Shown: positions 8,321-19,226, counted from the first letter of the stretch. The stretch: 64,000 nucleotides of DNA from HXMU1420-13 sp034669965 (GCA_034669965.1 JAXMOK010000003.1:248001-312000); one strand, 5' to 3'. Translations and numbers: made by a program. The notes: generated by a model from the letters alone, not told the origin.

Positions 8321-10489
8321 TTAAGCTGGTATAAAATCTATTTGTCTTTTCTGATGGTTAACACTGTCCACCTTCACTTTAATTTCGTCACCCAAACGAT
8401 ATCTGATTTTACTTGAGCGACCCACTAAACTGTGCGATCGTTGATCGTAATGAAAATAATCACGCTTTAAATCGCTAACGCGAATCATTCCTTCGCAATG
8501 AATTTCTTTTAGATCAACAAAAATTCCACGTTCAGTTACTCCACTGATTACACCATCGAATTTTTCGCCAATTCTATCTGCAAGAAATTCAACTTGTTTT
8601 AGTTTGATGGAATCTCGTTCAGCATCAACCGCTACTCTTTCTCTGGCACTGCAATGTTCTCCGTGTTTACGAAGCGCATCGTAGTTGTAAGCTTGTGAGC
8701 CTTTTGCGTAGGTTTTAAGTAGTCGGTGGACAATCACGTCAGGGTAACGGCGGATAGGACTTGTAAAGTGTGCGTAATGTTGAAATCCCAAACCGAAGTG
8801 TCCTAAGTTATCAGGACTGTACTCTGCCTTTGCCATTGCGCGTAATGTAAGCTCGTTTACAATGATCTCAACACTACTTCCTTTCACCTTTTCGAGTAAT
8901 CTGTTTATCGACTTAGGTGAGATACTATCCCCTAGTTGAAAATCGATGCCAATGGGTTTAACATTGTCGGCTACAGCAGCCAACTTTTTATCGTCTGGGC
9001 GATCGTGAACCCGATAGAAAAAAGGAAACAGTGTTTTCGACTTCTTCTGGTTTGATTTCTGTCGCAATCTATCGATATGTTGAGCAACTGTTTTATTAGC
9101 CATCAGCATACATTCTTCGATCAAGCGATGGGCAAATATTCGTTTCTTTAAAATCACTTTGATGGGATTCCCTTTTTCATCCAACACAAAGCGAGGTTCG
9201 GGAGTATCAAAATCGATGGCACCTTCCTTAAATCTCTTTTCCATCAAAACTTTAGCAAGTTTGCCAGCAAGGTGCACTTCTTTTTGCAGTGCATGTGATT
9301 CTCCATCGAGTATAGACTGAGCCTCCTCGTAAGTAAATCGTTGCTTGGAATGTATAATCGTTTCTTCAATAGAATAATCTACCAAATGCCCATTTGCATC
9401 AATCTCCATAAAGCAGCTGTAGCAAAGTTTATCTTCTTCAGGTCGTAAAGAGCATACGCCGTTACTAAGGCGCTCCGGTAGCATGGGAATTACCCTATCC
9501 ACTAAATAAATACTGGTAGCTCGGCTGTAGGCTTCTTCATCTAACACCGAATCAATAGGCATGTACGCAGTTACATCTGCAATGTGCACACCCAAATAAA
9601 AATTCCCATTATCGAGATATTTGATACTGAGGGCGTCATCAAAATCTTTGGCATCAACCGGATCGATTGTAAAGATTGTCTCGTCTCGTAAATCTTTTCG
9701 TTTTTCGATTTCCGATTTCGAAATCTCTAACGGGATGTCTTCTGCATACTTCTCCACATTTGGCGGGAAATCTGCCTTCAATTCATTTTCGGCAAGTATG
9801 GATAGAATATTTGCATCGTTAGTGCCGGTTTTTCCTAGAACTGATGTAATTACAGCTTCAGGTAACGCTTTTTGATGAACCCATTTTTTAAGCTCAAAAA
9901 CTACTTTGTCATCATTTTCAGCACCATTTACATTTTCTGGCTGAACAAAGAAATCAATATGAGCTGATTTTACATCCGGTTCTATGATGTACGATTTAAC
10001 GCCCTTTCGTTTCAGCGTGCCAACATAAAAATCTTTACCCCTTTCAAGTACATCTACCACTTTACCTTTGGGCTGCCCAGAACGTTTGTTGGTGCCTTGA
10101 ACAAGCACACGAACAATATCGCCGGGTAATGCAGTACTCGTTTCTCTGCGCGATACTTGTACGTCATCTTCCAAATCTTCAACAATAACGTAGCCCGTTC
10201 CTCTTGGCGTAATTTGGATTCTACCTTCGAGAGTGCCCCGAAAGTTATTCATGTTTCTTTTTTTTGTGGTTTTCTTCTCGCCTTTTGTACTGATACTCTT
10301 CCCTGATTTAAAAACTAATCCTTTCGACGCTAAACTATTCAACGCCTTATCAAATCGTCTATATTCTTTTTTACTGCTGAGCTGCAAAACATCTTCCAAT
10401 TCGTCTTTATTAAACGTTTGTTTTGGATGATTTTTTACAAGATCATAAATTAATTCTTCGAGTGAACTGAGCCTTTTATTTCTGCTCAT
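8321..10489 (-). CDS. rnr: Ribonuclease R
   Basis: A 722-residue RNase II/R family 3'-5' exoribonuclease. It has a winged-helix start (~1-65), a basic patch (KKTTKKR), OB/cold-shock domains, the RNB catalytic domain from ~265, and a C-terminal S1 domain ending in an RQIDF segment. The metal-binding aspartates are clear in FTIDPVDAKDFDDALS (Asp276, 282, 284 and 285). RNase R degrades structured RNA and takes part in rRNA and mRNA turnover. A GGGGA site precedes the ATG. The basic C-terminal tail of E. coli RNase R is absent; the protein stops shortly after S1. Confidence 0.97.
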   Translation of the reverse strand: MSRNKRLSSLEELIYDLVKNHPKQTFNKDELEDVLQLSSKKEYRRFDKALNSLASKGLVFKSGKSISTKGEKKTTKKRNMNNFRGTLEGRIQITPRGTGYVIVEDLEDDVQVSRRETSTALPGDIVRVLVQGTNKRSGQPKGKVVDVLERGKDFYVGTLKRKGVKSYIIEPDVKSAHIDFFVQPENVNGAENDDKVVFELKKWVHQKALPEAVITSVLGKTGTNDANILSILAENELKADFPPNVEKYAEDIPLEISKSEIEKRKDLRDETIFTIDPVDAKDFDDALSIKYLDNGNFYLGVHIADVTAYMPIDSVLDEEAYSRATSIYLVDRVIPMLPERLSNGVCSLRPEEDKLCYSCFMEIDANGHLVDYSIEETIIHSKQRFTYEEAQSILDGESHALQKEVHLAGKLAKVLMEKRFKEGAIDFDTPEPRFVLDEKGNPIKVILKKRIFAHRLIEECMLMANKTVAQHIDRLRQKSNQKKSKTLFPFFYRVHDRPDDKKLAAVADNVKPIGIDFQLGDSISPKSINRLLEKVKGSSVEIIVNELTLRAMAKAEYSPDNLGHFGLGFQHYAHFTSPIRRYPDVIVHRLLKTYAKGSQAYNYDALRKHGEHCSARERVAVDAERDSIKLKQVEFLADRIGEKFDGVISGVTERGIFVDLKEIHCEGMIRVSDLKRDYFHYDQRSHSLVGRSSKIRYRLGDEIKVKVDSVNHQKRQIDFIPA

Positions 10490-10515
10490 TTATTCCCCAT
10501 TTCTATGTTATAATA

Positions 10516-13500
10516 TTATTCGGTAGTAGCGATTTCCTCATTGTCTTTACTTCGCCCAAATAGTTTTCTAAATGGTTTAGTAAGTCGCCTAAAAAATTCT
10601 TGCCAGCTGTTAAAACTAACTTCTGCTTCTACACCCACGCCATTTATGTCTTGTGATTGTTGGGTATCATCACCGCCCGATATTCCACTAAATGTAGGAT
10701 CTTGCCGATGAAATGCTGTTACTGAAAGTGTATTATTGATACGATACGTGGCTCCAATATCACCAATATTGGATTGAGCACCAGTAATCTGACCTTCGCG
10801 ACTAAGAATTATTCGATCATTATACAATCGGAGTGCAACACCTAAATCTACGTTGTTATAAGTATTCAAATTAAAATCGATATCTAAACTGCCAATATCA
10901 CTTCTTAATAATGAATTAATCTGGCTGGAAAGCAAAGGACTAATTACCTGGCTCGAAAGTAGCGGATTTAATACCGCGCCACTACCACTAATGTTGGTTG
11001 CAAACGTATTTGTGGCATCGTTACTGGCTGTAGGAATAAAATCGCCCATCAATAGAAAACTTGCAGCTTGAATAAGTTTTTCGTCTTCGTTTCTGTTGAG
11101 TGCTGCAATCTGTGTATTTAAGGTAGAGTTTTGGCGCGTTTCGAAATTATTTGGTAAACGGAAGTAAAAATTATTTTCGATGGAAGTTAGCGACCCTCCT
11201 ACATTTAATACCAATTCAACCGGTACTCGTTGCGATGTTTCACTATCAAGATCTGACCGTGCTTGAGTGAGTGTGTTAATGTCAGGTCGGGCTTCATAAA
11301 TTGCATTCAAATCAAGTCTAGCATCCGCTGGTGGCCCTTCCCAAGTGATGGTTCCACCCGGTTCCAGTTCAAATCGTCGAGTAAAAATCTCGCCACTCAC
11401 AAACTGGTAACTACCCCCCGTTATATCAAATTGACCGAACATACTAAGTTGCTCGTCCTCAAGTCTAATCCCTAATCGTCCAGTTCCTTCTGCTTCAATT
11501 TGATCGCCTGTTATAGGATCGAAGATCAGCTGAACTTCCATCGCATTAGTTGCAATAAACTGCAGATCTAAGGTGAAACGCTCAATAAAGGTAGCATCAA
11601 AAGGATTTTCTTCTTCACCAGAATCGCCATTTTCTGTTGCATTATTTTGATTATTAATCCGGTTTTGATCAAAATCGAAGGTATCAACAAAACGGATAAA
11701 TTTATTATCCTCATCAAACTCTGTCTCTTCGAGTAACGGAATACCTATCTGCGAAAAATCCGAAATAAGGACGGGTGATTCTGTGGTTAATACAGGATTC
11801 AAATTCGTCCCCGTCATTCGTACCGTTGCACTACCATAGGCATCACCAAAAAATGCAACATCAGGGTCGAAATCGTTATTCAAAAACTGAAACTCGTCCA
11901 TTTCTAGTATAAGATTCATTTGATGAATCGGTTCAAAATTACCCAAATCGTAGATTCCATTTAACGATGCTCTACCACCGGAAGGATCTATAATAAAAAC
12001 ATCATGAAAGGTTAAGCCGTCGGTTCGATCGAAAGTGATACTGCCTTGTCCATAATAAAACGTTTCTAGAAAACGTGGACGGAAATAAACAGCATCTTCC
12101 ATCCCAATATCGTAATCTACTGAGTAATCGAAGTCATCCAGATTTCCCCAAATACTACCTTGCCCACTAGCAACACCCGACATTTCGGTAAACACTTTTG
12201 GAGCGATGAAAGGAAGTACCCATAAATCGACCGACTCAAAATTTAGATCAAAATAAAACAGTGAATCGGCTTCGGGAATATTGCCACCTTCGGGAGCCAA
12301 CACATACCCATCGAGTTCAATATTTTGCCCTGCCCGTTCTGATCGAGTAAAATATTCGGGGTAAAGCAGTGAATCAGTTTGAACTGTGATCCGAGTATCA
12401 AATCGGTTTAATTGCTGATTAAATCTCGAGTTTAAGTTTACATCACCAACAACATTATCGTCTACCGCAAATGCTGTTACCCCCAAAAACCCTTGAATGG
12501 TTGGAATACGAGTAAGCGAACGAGTGGTAAAGTTTGCGTTTAATGTTCCTGAAAAATTAATTCGCCCATCAATAATATCCGATACTCTACCTAAATTTAC
12601 ATTTTGAATGGTATACTGAACTGAGTCTTCGGCTTGATCACTAAAAACACCTTGTAAACGAAAATACTCTTCGGTGTTTTCGAACTGAAACTCGTTAAAT
12701 ATAAGACTCCCATTTTCGGCATATGCAAGTTTTGGCACTCCAACACTGTTCCATTGATAACTTTCACTTCCCAATGAGAAATCCAGTATTTGCATAGCAA
12801 TAACTGAGTCGGTGAGAAGGGCATTTCCCTGGAAATCGAAATTAGTTTCGCTGCCAATTTGTGCAATATCAGTTCGAATAAATACTGAATCTTCATCCAT
12901 TCTAAGCGAATATTCTAAATCGTTGCCACTTAACATCTCAGTTGAAAATGATTTTGCCGTGGCTGCTAATTGTACTCCCGCAGATTCTCTGAATAATTCC
13001 CCTGCCCTAAAATTTCCGGTAACTTGCATGCTCAACGAATCGAGCTCGTATTCGTTGAACTTCATGGTGGAGTCGGTAACGGTAGCGTTAAATAACAATC
13101 GTTGATTATTCATCGATATATCAGAGCGAACTGCTAATTTTGAGCTTAAATTTGGTACTTTAGGTATGTATTTTCGTAACAGATCGACGTCTTTAACTGT
13201 CATGTTCAACGTTAAATTTTGGCTAATACTATCGCTTGGTGCTATCGTCTTACGTTCAACATTATTAAATAAAATCTCTTGGTTTACCTGCCTACTGAGG
13301 TAAGAAATCCAATACTTACCTAGGGTATTTAGTTCATTTAACGCGAACATCCCATCCAACGAAAGATCTAATGCAGTAGAAGTGAGTCGAAAGCTTTTCT
13401 CATTTTTCCCCAATGCATTGTAATCGGCATAAATTTGATGAACACGAAGAGTATCTTCATTTATTATGGTTTGAGGTAGATCGATTGTAATTCGCCCAAA

Positions 13501-15192
13501 TGCCGATTCAGGATCGAATCCATTAATCAACATATCGTATTCCATATCAACCAAGGCTTTACTCAAATTTTCTGCATTGGTTAGCGCCTTGATATCGAAT
13601 TGATCGGCTGAACCCGTAAAAGTAACCGATGGTACAGAATCAGCAAGATTTATTGAACTTTGCCCACTCAGTTCTGTAATCGCTGATGATAAACCGTACT
13701 CAGGCATTATCAATCCATTTTCCCAGTTGGCTTCAACAAAAAGTGTATCGAAACTAAATGCATTTATAGAACCATCCGATAAATACATTTCGAAATTACC
13801 GGATGCTTTTTTTGGATCGATTGAATTGCTGTTTGTTGCTAATGTCCCTGTGAGCGAGGTTTGCTCGAACTGTGCAGCAAATAATCCGCCTAAGTTCAAA
13901 TTTTCAAAATCTAACTTAATATCGAATTCCTGATCGTCTGTTATACCAACCTTACCTTCTAAATTAGCATTGCCTCTTGGATTTTGAATTTGTAAATCTC
14001 CGGCTACCCACGTATCGGTACCGGTAAAACTACCTCTAATCTCAGAGTTGGTAATTGCCTCGAGTTGCAGTTCATTTAAAGAAGGAAACCAAGTAGTAAA
14101 GTTAGCAGAATCAGCAACCATTCGGTTAAGGAATCCTGAATAAGAAAAGGAATCAGAATTGCTTAGCAGATGAATCCCACCATACCCTTTCAGTTCGCTG
14201 TCTCCAACTACCAGAAAAATATCGTCTACCGTTAACGAATCAATCGATCCATTTGCAGATACGCTGGTGTACAAAGTTTCATCGATGGGTGGAAACGCCG
14301 GTACAATCCGATTCAGGTTTTTTCCCGATATAATAAGTTCATTAATATTTGCTGAAAACTGTGCTGATTTAAATTGCTCTTTCAGATTGGCTTGCAATAA
14401 ATTAACCCCTTTCACTTCAGAACTAAACTTAAATCCTGTGGTAGCTGAATTAACACTAAAGGCATTAAATTCTAGATTTTCATCGTCATTAAAAATTTGG
14501 CCAAAAATATTAACTCTGGTTACATCAGCTTCGGGCACCTTAAATGATAATTGTTCAATATCCAGAAATCGTTGTTCGGAACTAACTTCTATAAAAATAT
14601 CCGAATTTATTTCGGTAAGAGATACCGTACTGGTTGGAAATAAGCTTTCATTATCAATATCGAGACCAAACAACCGCAGATTACCGTTATAAATTTTGAT
14701 ACGCGGAACTAATACTGAGTATGCCAACTCAAGAGGTTCATCAAGTGGGTTATCATCAAAAATGGTGGTATCGGGATCGATCTTTCTAAACAAATTGCTC
14801 AGGTCATTTTGTTGGAAATCGAATTCCATATCCGGATTAAAGATTTCCAAATTTGTAACCAAGAACTGCCTGTTAAGTAGCCCAGCTACATCTAAACCTG
14901 CACTAACTGTATCGCTAATAATTATTGCTTCAGTACGAGTAGAATCAGAATAAAGTGCTACATCTTCAAAAACCACCGAAAAGGGTAAATGTCCACTTAA
15001 TCGCCCAATTTCTAGCCTAGATGTACGACCTTCATTAAAATTGTCTTCAATATTTTGCACCAACCATGCTTTTGAAGACGGCAATTGAACTACCCCATAT
15101 GCTATCGAAGCTATAAGAATAACACTGGCGATAATAATCCCAATTGAATTCCAAAAGAAATTCCAGGCTTTATGTAAGTTTTTGATTTGCAT
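10516..15192 (-). CDS. tamB: Translocation and assembly module protein TamB-like (DUF490)
   Basis: A 1558-residue AsmA/TamB-type protein. A single N-terminal transmembrane helix (~13-33) is followed by a very long beta-rich periplasmic region and a C-terminal TamB/DUF490 domain (about 1150-1530). The domain is recognisable from the GRLGIRLEDEQLSMFGQFDI stretch and the GGSYQFVSGEIF motif. Bridge-like proteins of this family span the periplasm and act in outer-membrane protein insertion or phospholipid transport. It sits 3 bases after aroB and 26 before rnr in a co-directional block. No tamA adjoins it, but an Omp85-type barrel is fused to the protein two genes downstream. Confidence 0.88.
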   Translation of the reverse strand: MQIKNLHKAWNFFWNSIGIIIASVILIASIAYGVVQLPSSKAWLVQNIEDNFNEGRTSRLEIGRLSGHLPFSVVFEDVALYSDSTRTEAIIISDTVSAGLDVAGLLNRQFLVTNLEIFNPDMEFDFQQNDLSNLFRKIDPDTTIFDDNPLDEPLELAYSVLVPRIKIYNGNLRLFGLDIDNESLFPTSTVSLTEINSDIFIEVSSEQRFLDIEQLSFKVPEADVTRVNIFGQIFNDDENLEFNAFSVNSATTGFKFSSEVKGVNLLQANLKEQFKSAQFSANINELIISGKNLNRIVPAFPPIDETLYTSVSANGSIDSLTVDDIFLVVGDSELKGYGGIHLLSNSDSFSYSGFLNRMVADSANFTTWFPSLNELQLEAITNSEIRGSFTGTDTWVAGDLQIQNPRGNANLEGKVGITDDQEFDIKLDFENLNLGGLFAAQFEQTSLTGTLATNSNSIDPKKASGNFEMYLSDGSINAFSFDTLFVEANWENGLIMPEYGLSSAITELSGQSSINLADSVPSVTFTGSADQFDIKALTNAENLSKALVDMEYDMLINGFDPESAFGRITIDLPQTIINEDTLRVHQIYADYNALGKNEKSFRLTSTALDLSLDGMFALNELNTLGKYWISYLSRQVNQEILFNNVERKTIAPSDSISQNLTLNMTVKDVDLLRKYIPKVPNLSSKLAVRSDISMNNQRLLFNATVTDSTMKFNEYELDSLSMQVTGNFRAGELFRESAGVQLAATAKSFSTEMLSGNDLEYSLRMDEDSVFIRTDIAQIGSETNFDFQGNALLTDSVIAMQILDFSLGSESYQWNSVGVPKLAYAENGSLIFNEFQFENTEEYFRLQGVFSDQAEDSVQYTIQNVNLGRVSDIIDGRINFSGTLNANFTTRSLTRIPTIQGFLGVTAFAVDDNVVGDVNLNSRFNQQLNRFDTRITVQTDSLLYPEYFTRSERAGQNIELDGYVLAPEGGNIPEADSLFYFDLNFESVDLWVLPFIAPKVFTEMSGVASGQGSIWGNLDDFDYSVDYDIGMEDAVYFRPRFLETFYYGQGSITFDRTDGLTFHDVFIIDPSGGRASLNGIYDLGNFEPIHQMNLILEMDEFQFLNNDFDPDVAFFGDAYGSATVRMTGTNLNPVLTTESPVLISDFSQIGIPLLEETEFDEDNKFIRFVDTFDFDQNRINNQNNATENGDSGEEENPFDATFIERFTLDLQFIATNAMEVQLIFDPITGDQIEAEGTGRLGIRLEDEQLSMFGQFDITGGSYQFVSGEIFTRRFELEPGGTITWEGPPADARLDLNAIYEARPDINTLTQARSDLDSETSQRVPVELVLNVGGSLTSIENNFYFRLPNNFETRQNSTLNTQIAALNRNEDEKLIQAASFLLMGDFIPTASNDATNTFATNISGSGAVLNPLLSSQVISPLLSSQINSLLRSDIGSLDIDFNLNTYNNVDLGVALRLYNDRIILSREGQITGAQSNIGDIGATYRINNTLSVTAFHRQDPTFSGISGGDDTQQSQDINGVGVEAEVSFNSWQEFFRRLTKPFRKLFGRSKDNEEIATTE

Positions 15193-15195
15193 TAA

Positions 15196-16290
15196 TTAAG
15201 AAAAGTTGTTGATCACATCCTCCCACGAGGCATTTATTAAATCCAGATCGCTAACTTCCTCTACAAATGGATTTCCCAGTTTATTAAGTAATACTAAGCG
15301 TATTTGCTGATTCTTAGCTTTTTTGTCCTTCCGCATCAACGATAAAAATTCGTCGCGATGTTCAGCAATAGCATCTAGTTTAAAATCAAACAAGCTTTTA
15401 AAATGGTCGAGTTCCGTTTTGTCGATGGACGCACCAAGTTTGTTAGATGCTGAAACTGCACCATACATGCCAGCAAAAACAGCTTCACCATGACTATAGT
15501 TCGAATATTCACCCAGGCGCTCAATCACATGTGCATAGGTATGCCCGAAATTTAAAAAGGCCCGAACACCTTGTTCGTGTACATCTCTCGAAACTATATC
15601 CACTTTAATTTGAGCACTTTGTTCCACCATTGCTTGCCATTGTTCAGGATCTGTGAAACCGGTTTCACTTATTAAGCGCTGTAGTTGTTTCAAAATAATT
15701 GGGCTTTCAATCATCCCATATTTAATAATTTCGCTTAAACCGTTTACCCATTCTTTTTCTGGCAAAGTTTCCAGAAAGTTCAGATCTGCAAAAACAGCTT
15801 TAGGTTGATAAAAAGCCCCAATCAAATTTTTACCTGTAGAATGATTTATCCCTGTTTTACCACCAATCGAACTGTCAACCATTGCTAATAGCGAAGTTGG
15901 AACTTGAATCAAGGGAATGCCGCGCATAACACTCGCAGCAACAAAGCCGGCCAGATCGCCTATAACTCCACCACCAATTGCAACTAACGGCGTAGTACGT
16001 TCTACACCTTGGTTTAGCACAAAATCAACGATACTGCTGTATTGTTCAAAACTCTTACTCTTTTCGCCCTGAGGAACCACATAGGTAACAATTTTTTCGA
16101 ATCGCGATTCGAAAGCAGTATTTATTTTTTCTATGTGATGATGATGTACATTTTTATCGATTACTAAAAATACTTTTAATGAGCCAATTTCATCGATAAT
16201 AAAATTACATAAGTCGTCTAATAAATCTGTACCAACATTATAATTGTAGGCAGCAGATGAACTGGTATTAACCTTTATTTTATTAAACAT
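15196..16290 (-). CDS. aroB: 3-dehydroquinate synthase
   Basis: A 364-residue shikimate-pathway enzyme converting DAHP to 3-dehydroquinate. The NAD-binding segment GGGVIGDLAGFVA (~107-119) is intact, as are the substrate-loop VDSSIGGKTGIN and the three zinc ligands: Glu187 (GLSEIIKYG), His250 (FGHTYAHV) and His267 (SHGEA). It starts inside the end of aroK (8-base overlap), so the two consecutive-pathway genes are translationally coupled. A run of four histidines at 49-52 is unusual but lies outside the catalytic motifs. Confidence 0.97.
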   Translation of the reverse strand: MFNKIKVNTSSSAAYNYNVGTDLLDDLCNFIIDEIGSLKVFLVIDKNVHHHHIEKINTAFESRFEKIVTYVVPQGEKSKSFEQYSSIVDFVLNQGVERTTPLVAIGGGVIGDLAGFVAASVMRGIPLIQVPTSLLAMVDSSIGGKTGINHSTGKNLIGAFYQPKAVFADLNFLETLPEKEWVNGLSEIIKYGMIESPIILKQLQRLISETGFTDPEQWQAMVEQSAQIKVDIVSRDVHEQGVRAFLNFGHTYAHVIERLGEYSNYSHGEAVFAGMYGAVSASNKLGASIDKTELDHFKSLFDFKLDAIAEHRDEFLSLMRKDKKAKNQQIRLVLLNKLGNPFVEEVSDLDLINASWEDVINNFS

Positions 16291-16846
16291 AGCGTAACAA
16301 TTTTTCGATAACCCGATCTACCTGGTAGTCCTTATTTTCGTTGCCGGTTGATTCGATGATAATGTGAGACTGAGAGTAAAGATCCAAACGCTTCAAATAT
16401 AAGCTTTCGAGTTCATTAAACAGAGTTTCTCTAGATTTTAATTCTCCTAGTTCATCCAACACAATCGGGCGTTTTTTATTTCGCAACACTCGCTCTACTG
16501 TCACATTTAAATCTGTTTTTAAAAATACCAGCAGACCGAACAGTTTTAGGTGATCAAGCACTCTTTGATTATGCAACGCGCCTCCACCCAACGACACCAC
16601 CCCTTTAAAATTCCTAGTAACTTCAAGCATAGCCTTCCACTCTAATTCCCTAAAATGAGCTTCCCCTGCATCATCAAATATCTGTTTTATACTTTTCCGT
16701 TCTTTTTTCACGATATAGTCATCCAAATCCAGAAATGGTCGTTCTAATTTTTTAGCTAATAACCGACCAATTGTGCTCTTACCACTGGCCATAAAGCCAA
16801 CCATAAACACACTTTGCTGATATTTTTTTAACCGATACTCGTTCAT
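16283..16846 (-). CDS. aroK: Shikimate kinase
   Basis: A 187-residue P-loop kinase that phosphorylates shikimate. Walker A is GFMASGKS (17-24). The shikimate-binding FLDLDDYI (Asp40, Asp42), the FRELE arginine and the GGG motif (~87-89) are all present. It overlaps aroB by 8 bases at its 3' end and the NFACT gene by 4 bases (ATGA) at its 5' end, so it belongs to the same minus-strand block. The N-terminus is about 10 residues longer than in E. coli AroK. Confidence 0.96.
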   Translation of the reverse strand: MNEYRLKKYQQSVFMVGFMASGKSTIGRLLAKKLERPFLDLDDYIVKKERKSIKQIFDDAGEAHFRELEWKAMLEVTRNFKGVVSLGGGALHNQRVLDHLKLFGLLVFLKTDLNVTVERVLRNKKRPIVLDELGELKSRETLFNELESLYLKRLDLYSQSHIIIESTGNENKDYQVDRVIEKLLRYV

Positions 16847-18423
16847 TTAAAAGGATTTACAGGCTCAACAATTATAACGTTTTCTTTTTGTACAATTACA
16901 GCCCCGGGCGCCGCACCCTTTGGCTTACGTACATATTTTTTTTTCGTATAGATAACCGGTGCTAACTTAGATCCTTTTGCCTTCGATTGATACGCAGCAT
17001 AACTGGCAACTTGTTCGATTAGTGCCATGTCCGGTAGGTTTTTGTTGTTGTTCATGCGGATAAGAACATGAGAACCTCCCACACCTCTAGCATGTAACCA
17101 AACATCTTCTTTATGTGCAGTTTGTACTAATAAATCGTTATTACGTGCATTTTTTCCAATCCAAATAGTATATCCGTTTTGCTCAAATTCGTGGAAAGTT
17201 GCCACATCGTTTTGTGAACTTCCTGAATTTGGAAGTATTTCTTCAAGCAAATCTTTGTTGTCTTTCTTCCAATCTTGAAGCGATCTCATGTCGTTGATTT
17301 CATTCAAATCTTGTTCAATTTTCTGCATTCGTTCTACCTGAGCTTCAAGCTTTGGGATTCGCTCAACGGCTTCCTCATACGATCTAAGTGAATTAGATGA
17401 ACGAGAGTAATACTTCTGAGCATTTTCAGCAATCGTTTTACTTTCTTCGAGCGGTATTTTCACTTCAGAACCGGCATTGTACAAATCATCGAATGTCATG
17501 TTCGGTGAAGTCGGCATCCCCAAATGCGCATTGGCCATTAATATATGTCCGAATTGTTCGAATTTTTCTGCTTTTTCGATGCCCTTATCTGCTTGATATA
17601 AGTTTTTTAGGGATGAATTCCCACGTTTAACCTGCCGCTTAATTGCTTTTAGTAATTCATTCCTATGTTGATGAAGCCTTTGATCGTGTGCATAGTTTTT
17701 AAAACGATACCGAACCAGATCGTTTACACTGTCGAAAGTCATTTTGTCTTCGATAGGCAATAGCTCGAATGGTAAAATTGTATTTGTACCATTATTTAGT
17801 ATTCGTGGAGAAGCCTTCACCCGAAGTGTCTTATCAATTTTCTTTAAATGATCGATTATTTTATCACTCGAAAAATCTTCATCGGCAAAATATTCGGAAA
17901 GCGATTCAATCCATCCTTTAGGAAACAGAGGAATTTGTGTTCGAATGTTTTGTTCGATCGATCGATCTTCATCCCATTCGGTGTTAAATAAATTAGCACC
18001 GGTATTAAGCAACACTTTTTTACCTATTTCATCTCTGTCTTTAAAGGTTTCTTCAATAATATCATATTTAGTTAAAAACACATTTGCGGAATTACCGAAT
18101 AGTTTGAACCATAGTTTTTTTCCTTCTCCTAGTTCAAAAAACAACATTCGTTCGTTTTCGAGTAGAGTGAAATCATGAATAGGCTGACCGTAAATCCCTT
18201 CGAAAAATTGCTGAGTATTACTTTTTTTGGCCGGACGGTAACTATCTAAAAAAAGCGCAGCATTACCCGGACTTCCGTTAAAAATTAGCCTGAAACTTTC
18301 TTCTCCATTTGACATAAATAGTTCGAGTTGATTCTTAAATGGAGTCACTGCCTGTTCAAGCCAACTTTCAGATAAATTGGTTTTAAACTCTTTCATTAAA
18401 TATATTAGTTCGAAATAGTTCAT
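16843..18423 (-). CDS. NFACT family RNA-binding protein (RqcH/Rqc2-like)
   Basis: A 526-residue protein with an NFACT-N region (~1-250), a coiled-coil middle (~330-400, EAVERIPKLEAQVERMQKIE) and an NFACT-R (DUF814) domain at ~410-515 containing VWLHARGVGGSHVLIR. The tail has the basic stretch TKKKYVRKPKGAAPG. Family members act in ribosome-associated quality control, binding split 60S/50S subunits and adding alanine-type tails. Whether this subfamily has tailing activity is not known from the sequence. It is the first gene of the minus block and is divergent from the gene at 18473, with only 49 bases between them. An internal Met10 could also start the protein. Confidence 0.88.
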   Translation of the reverse strand: MNYFELIYLMKEFKTNLSESWLEQAVTPFKNQLELFMSNGEESFRLIFNGSPGNAALFLDSYRPAKKSNTQQFFEGIYGQPIHDFTLLENERMLFFELGEGKKLWFKLFGNSANVFLTKYDIIEETFKDRDEIGKKVLLNTGANLFNTEWDEDRSIEQNIRTQIPLFPKGWIESLSEYFADEDFSSDKIIDHLKKIDKTLRVKASPRILNNGTNTILPFELLPIEDKMTFDSVNDLVRYRFKNYAHDQRLHQHRNELLKAIKRQVKRGNSSLKNLYQADKGIEKAEKFEQFGHILMANAHLGMPTSPNMTFDDLYNAGSEVKIPLEESKTIAENAQKYYSRSSNSLRSYEEAVERIPKLEAQVERMQKIEQDLNEINDMRSLQDWKKDNKDLLEEILPNSGSSQNDVATFHEFEQNGYTIWIGKNARNNDLLVQTAHKEDVWLHARGVGGSHVLIRMNNNKNLPDMALIEQVASYAAYQSKAKGSKLAPVIYTKKKYVRKPKGAAPGAVIVQKENVIIVEPVNPFK

Positions 18424-18472
18424 CAGGCTTATTTAAAAAGAGAGTTTAAATTAAGTAGTTACAATAGTTAGA

Positions 18473-19126
18473 ATGCATTATCCGATATTTAAATCCATTG
18501 TTAATACGGTTCAAACACAACTTGGCAAACGGGGTATTGAAAGCAACAAATTTAAAACCTGGGAAGATAGTAAAATAAATGCCATCGGCTTAGAATTAGA
18601 AGTTAGCCTTTCAAACGATTCAAGTTATGTGGATGCACTTAGTATAAATTTTGATTGGGATAGTTTCAGAGAAACCCGAGTAGCCCGTAAGCTCGAGGGT
18701 ATGAACGAACACCCATTTCTTAAAATCGAGAAACTTTCGGAAGTGGAAGTGTCTCCAACCATCGATATCGAAATGACATGGCTCTTCAATATCGAAGCCT
18801 GTCAACCTCAACAAAATGGCAAAGAAGGCAATTACCGTATCGAACAAGCTAGTAAGTGGATGGAATCCATCAGTAAGCGAATTAATGAATTACTCAAAAA
18901 TGAGAATCTGATTACACGCTGGCATATAGAAATTGAAGGTGATGAGCACGGGAAATATTTAAGTGCCATCAATTTGATTTCCTATTTCCAATACGAGTTA
19001 TCTGCTGCGCGCGACTTAAACGAATTGCAAAATTACGTTGCTCGACGACTTCAAGAACTTCTTTTAAAAGGTAATCGTGTTATTGGTATGGCCAATTCTA
19101 TACTTAAGGAATCTATCGCTGCATGA
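18473..19126 (+). CDS. Conserved protein of unknown function
   Basis: A 217-residue soluble protein that I cannot assign to a family. It has no signal peptide or transmembrane segment and is rich in charged residues and aromatic pairs. Predicted alternation of beta (IDIEMTWLFNIEA) and helix (ASKWMESISKRINELL) suggests a compact mixed fold. The C-terminal 45 residues form likely amphipathic helices. It is transcribed divergently from the NFACT gene from a 49-base region, so shared regulation is possible. The ATG at 18473 is the only sensible start; no strong ribosome-binding site is visible. Confidence 0.7.
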   Translation: MHYPIFKSIVNTVQTQLGKRGIESNKFKTWEDSKINAIGLELEVSLSNDSSYVDALSINFDWDSFRETRVARKLEGMNEHPFLKIEKLSEVEVSPTIDIEMTWLFNIEACQPQQNGKEGNYRIEQASKWMESISKRINELLKNENLITRWHIEIEGDEHGKYLSAINLISYFQYELSAARDLNELQNYVARRLQELLLKGNRVIGMANSILKESIAA

Positions 19127-19226
19127 TCGCCGTGTCGTAGTATGTTGTTGTTTGGTATTTATTTAAAACCAACGAAGCCTACATCGAAAAAATCCTGTTT
19201 AGGATAAAACTACCTAAAACAAAAAA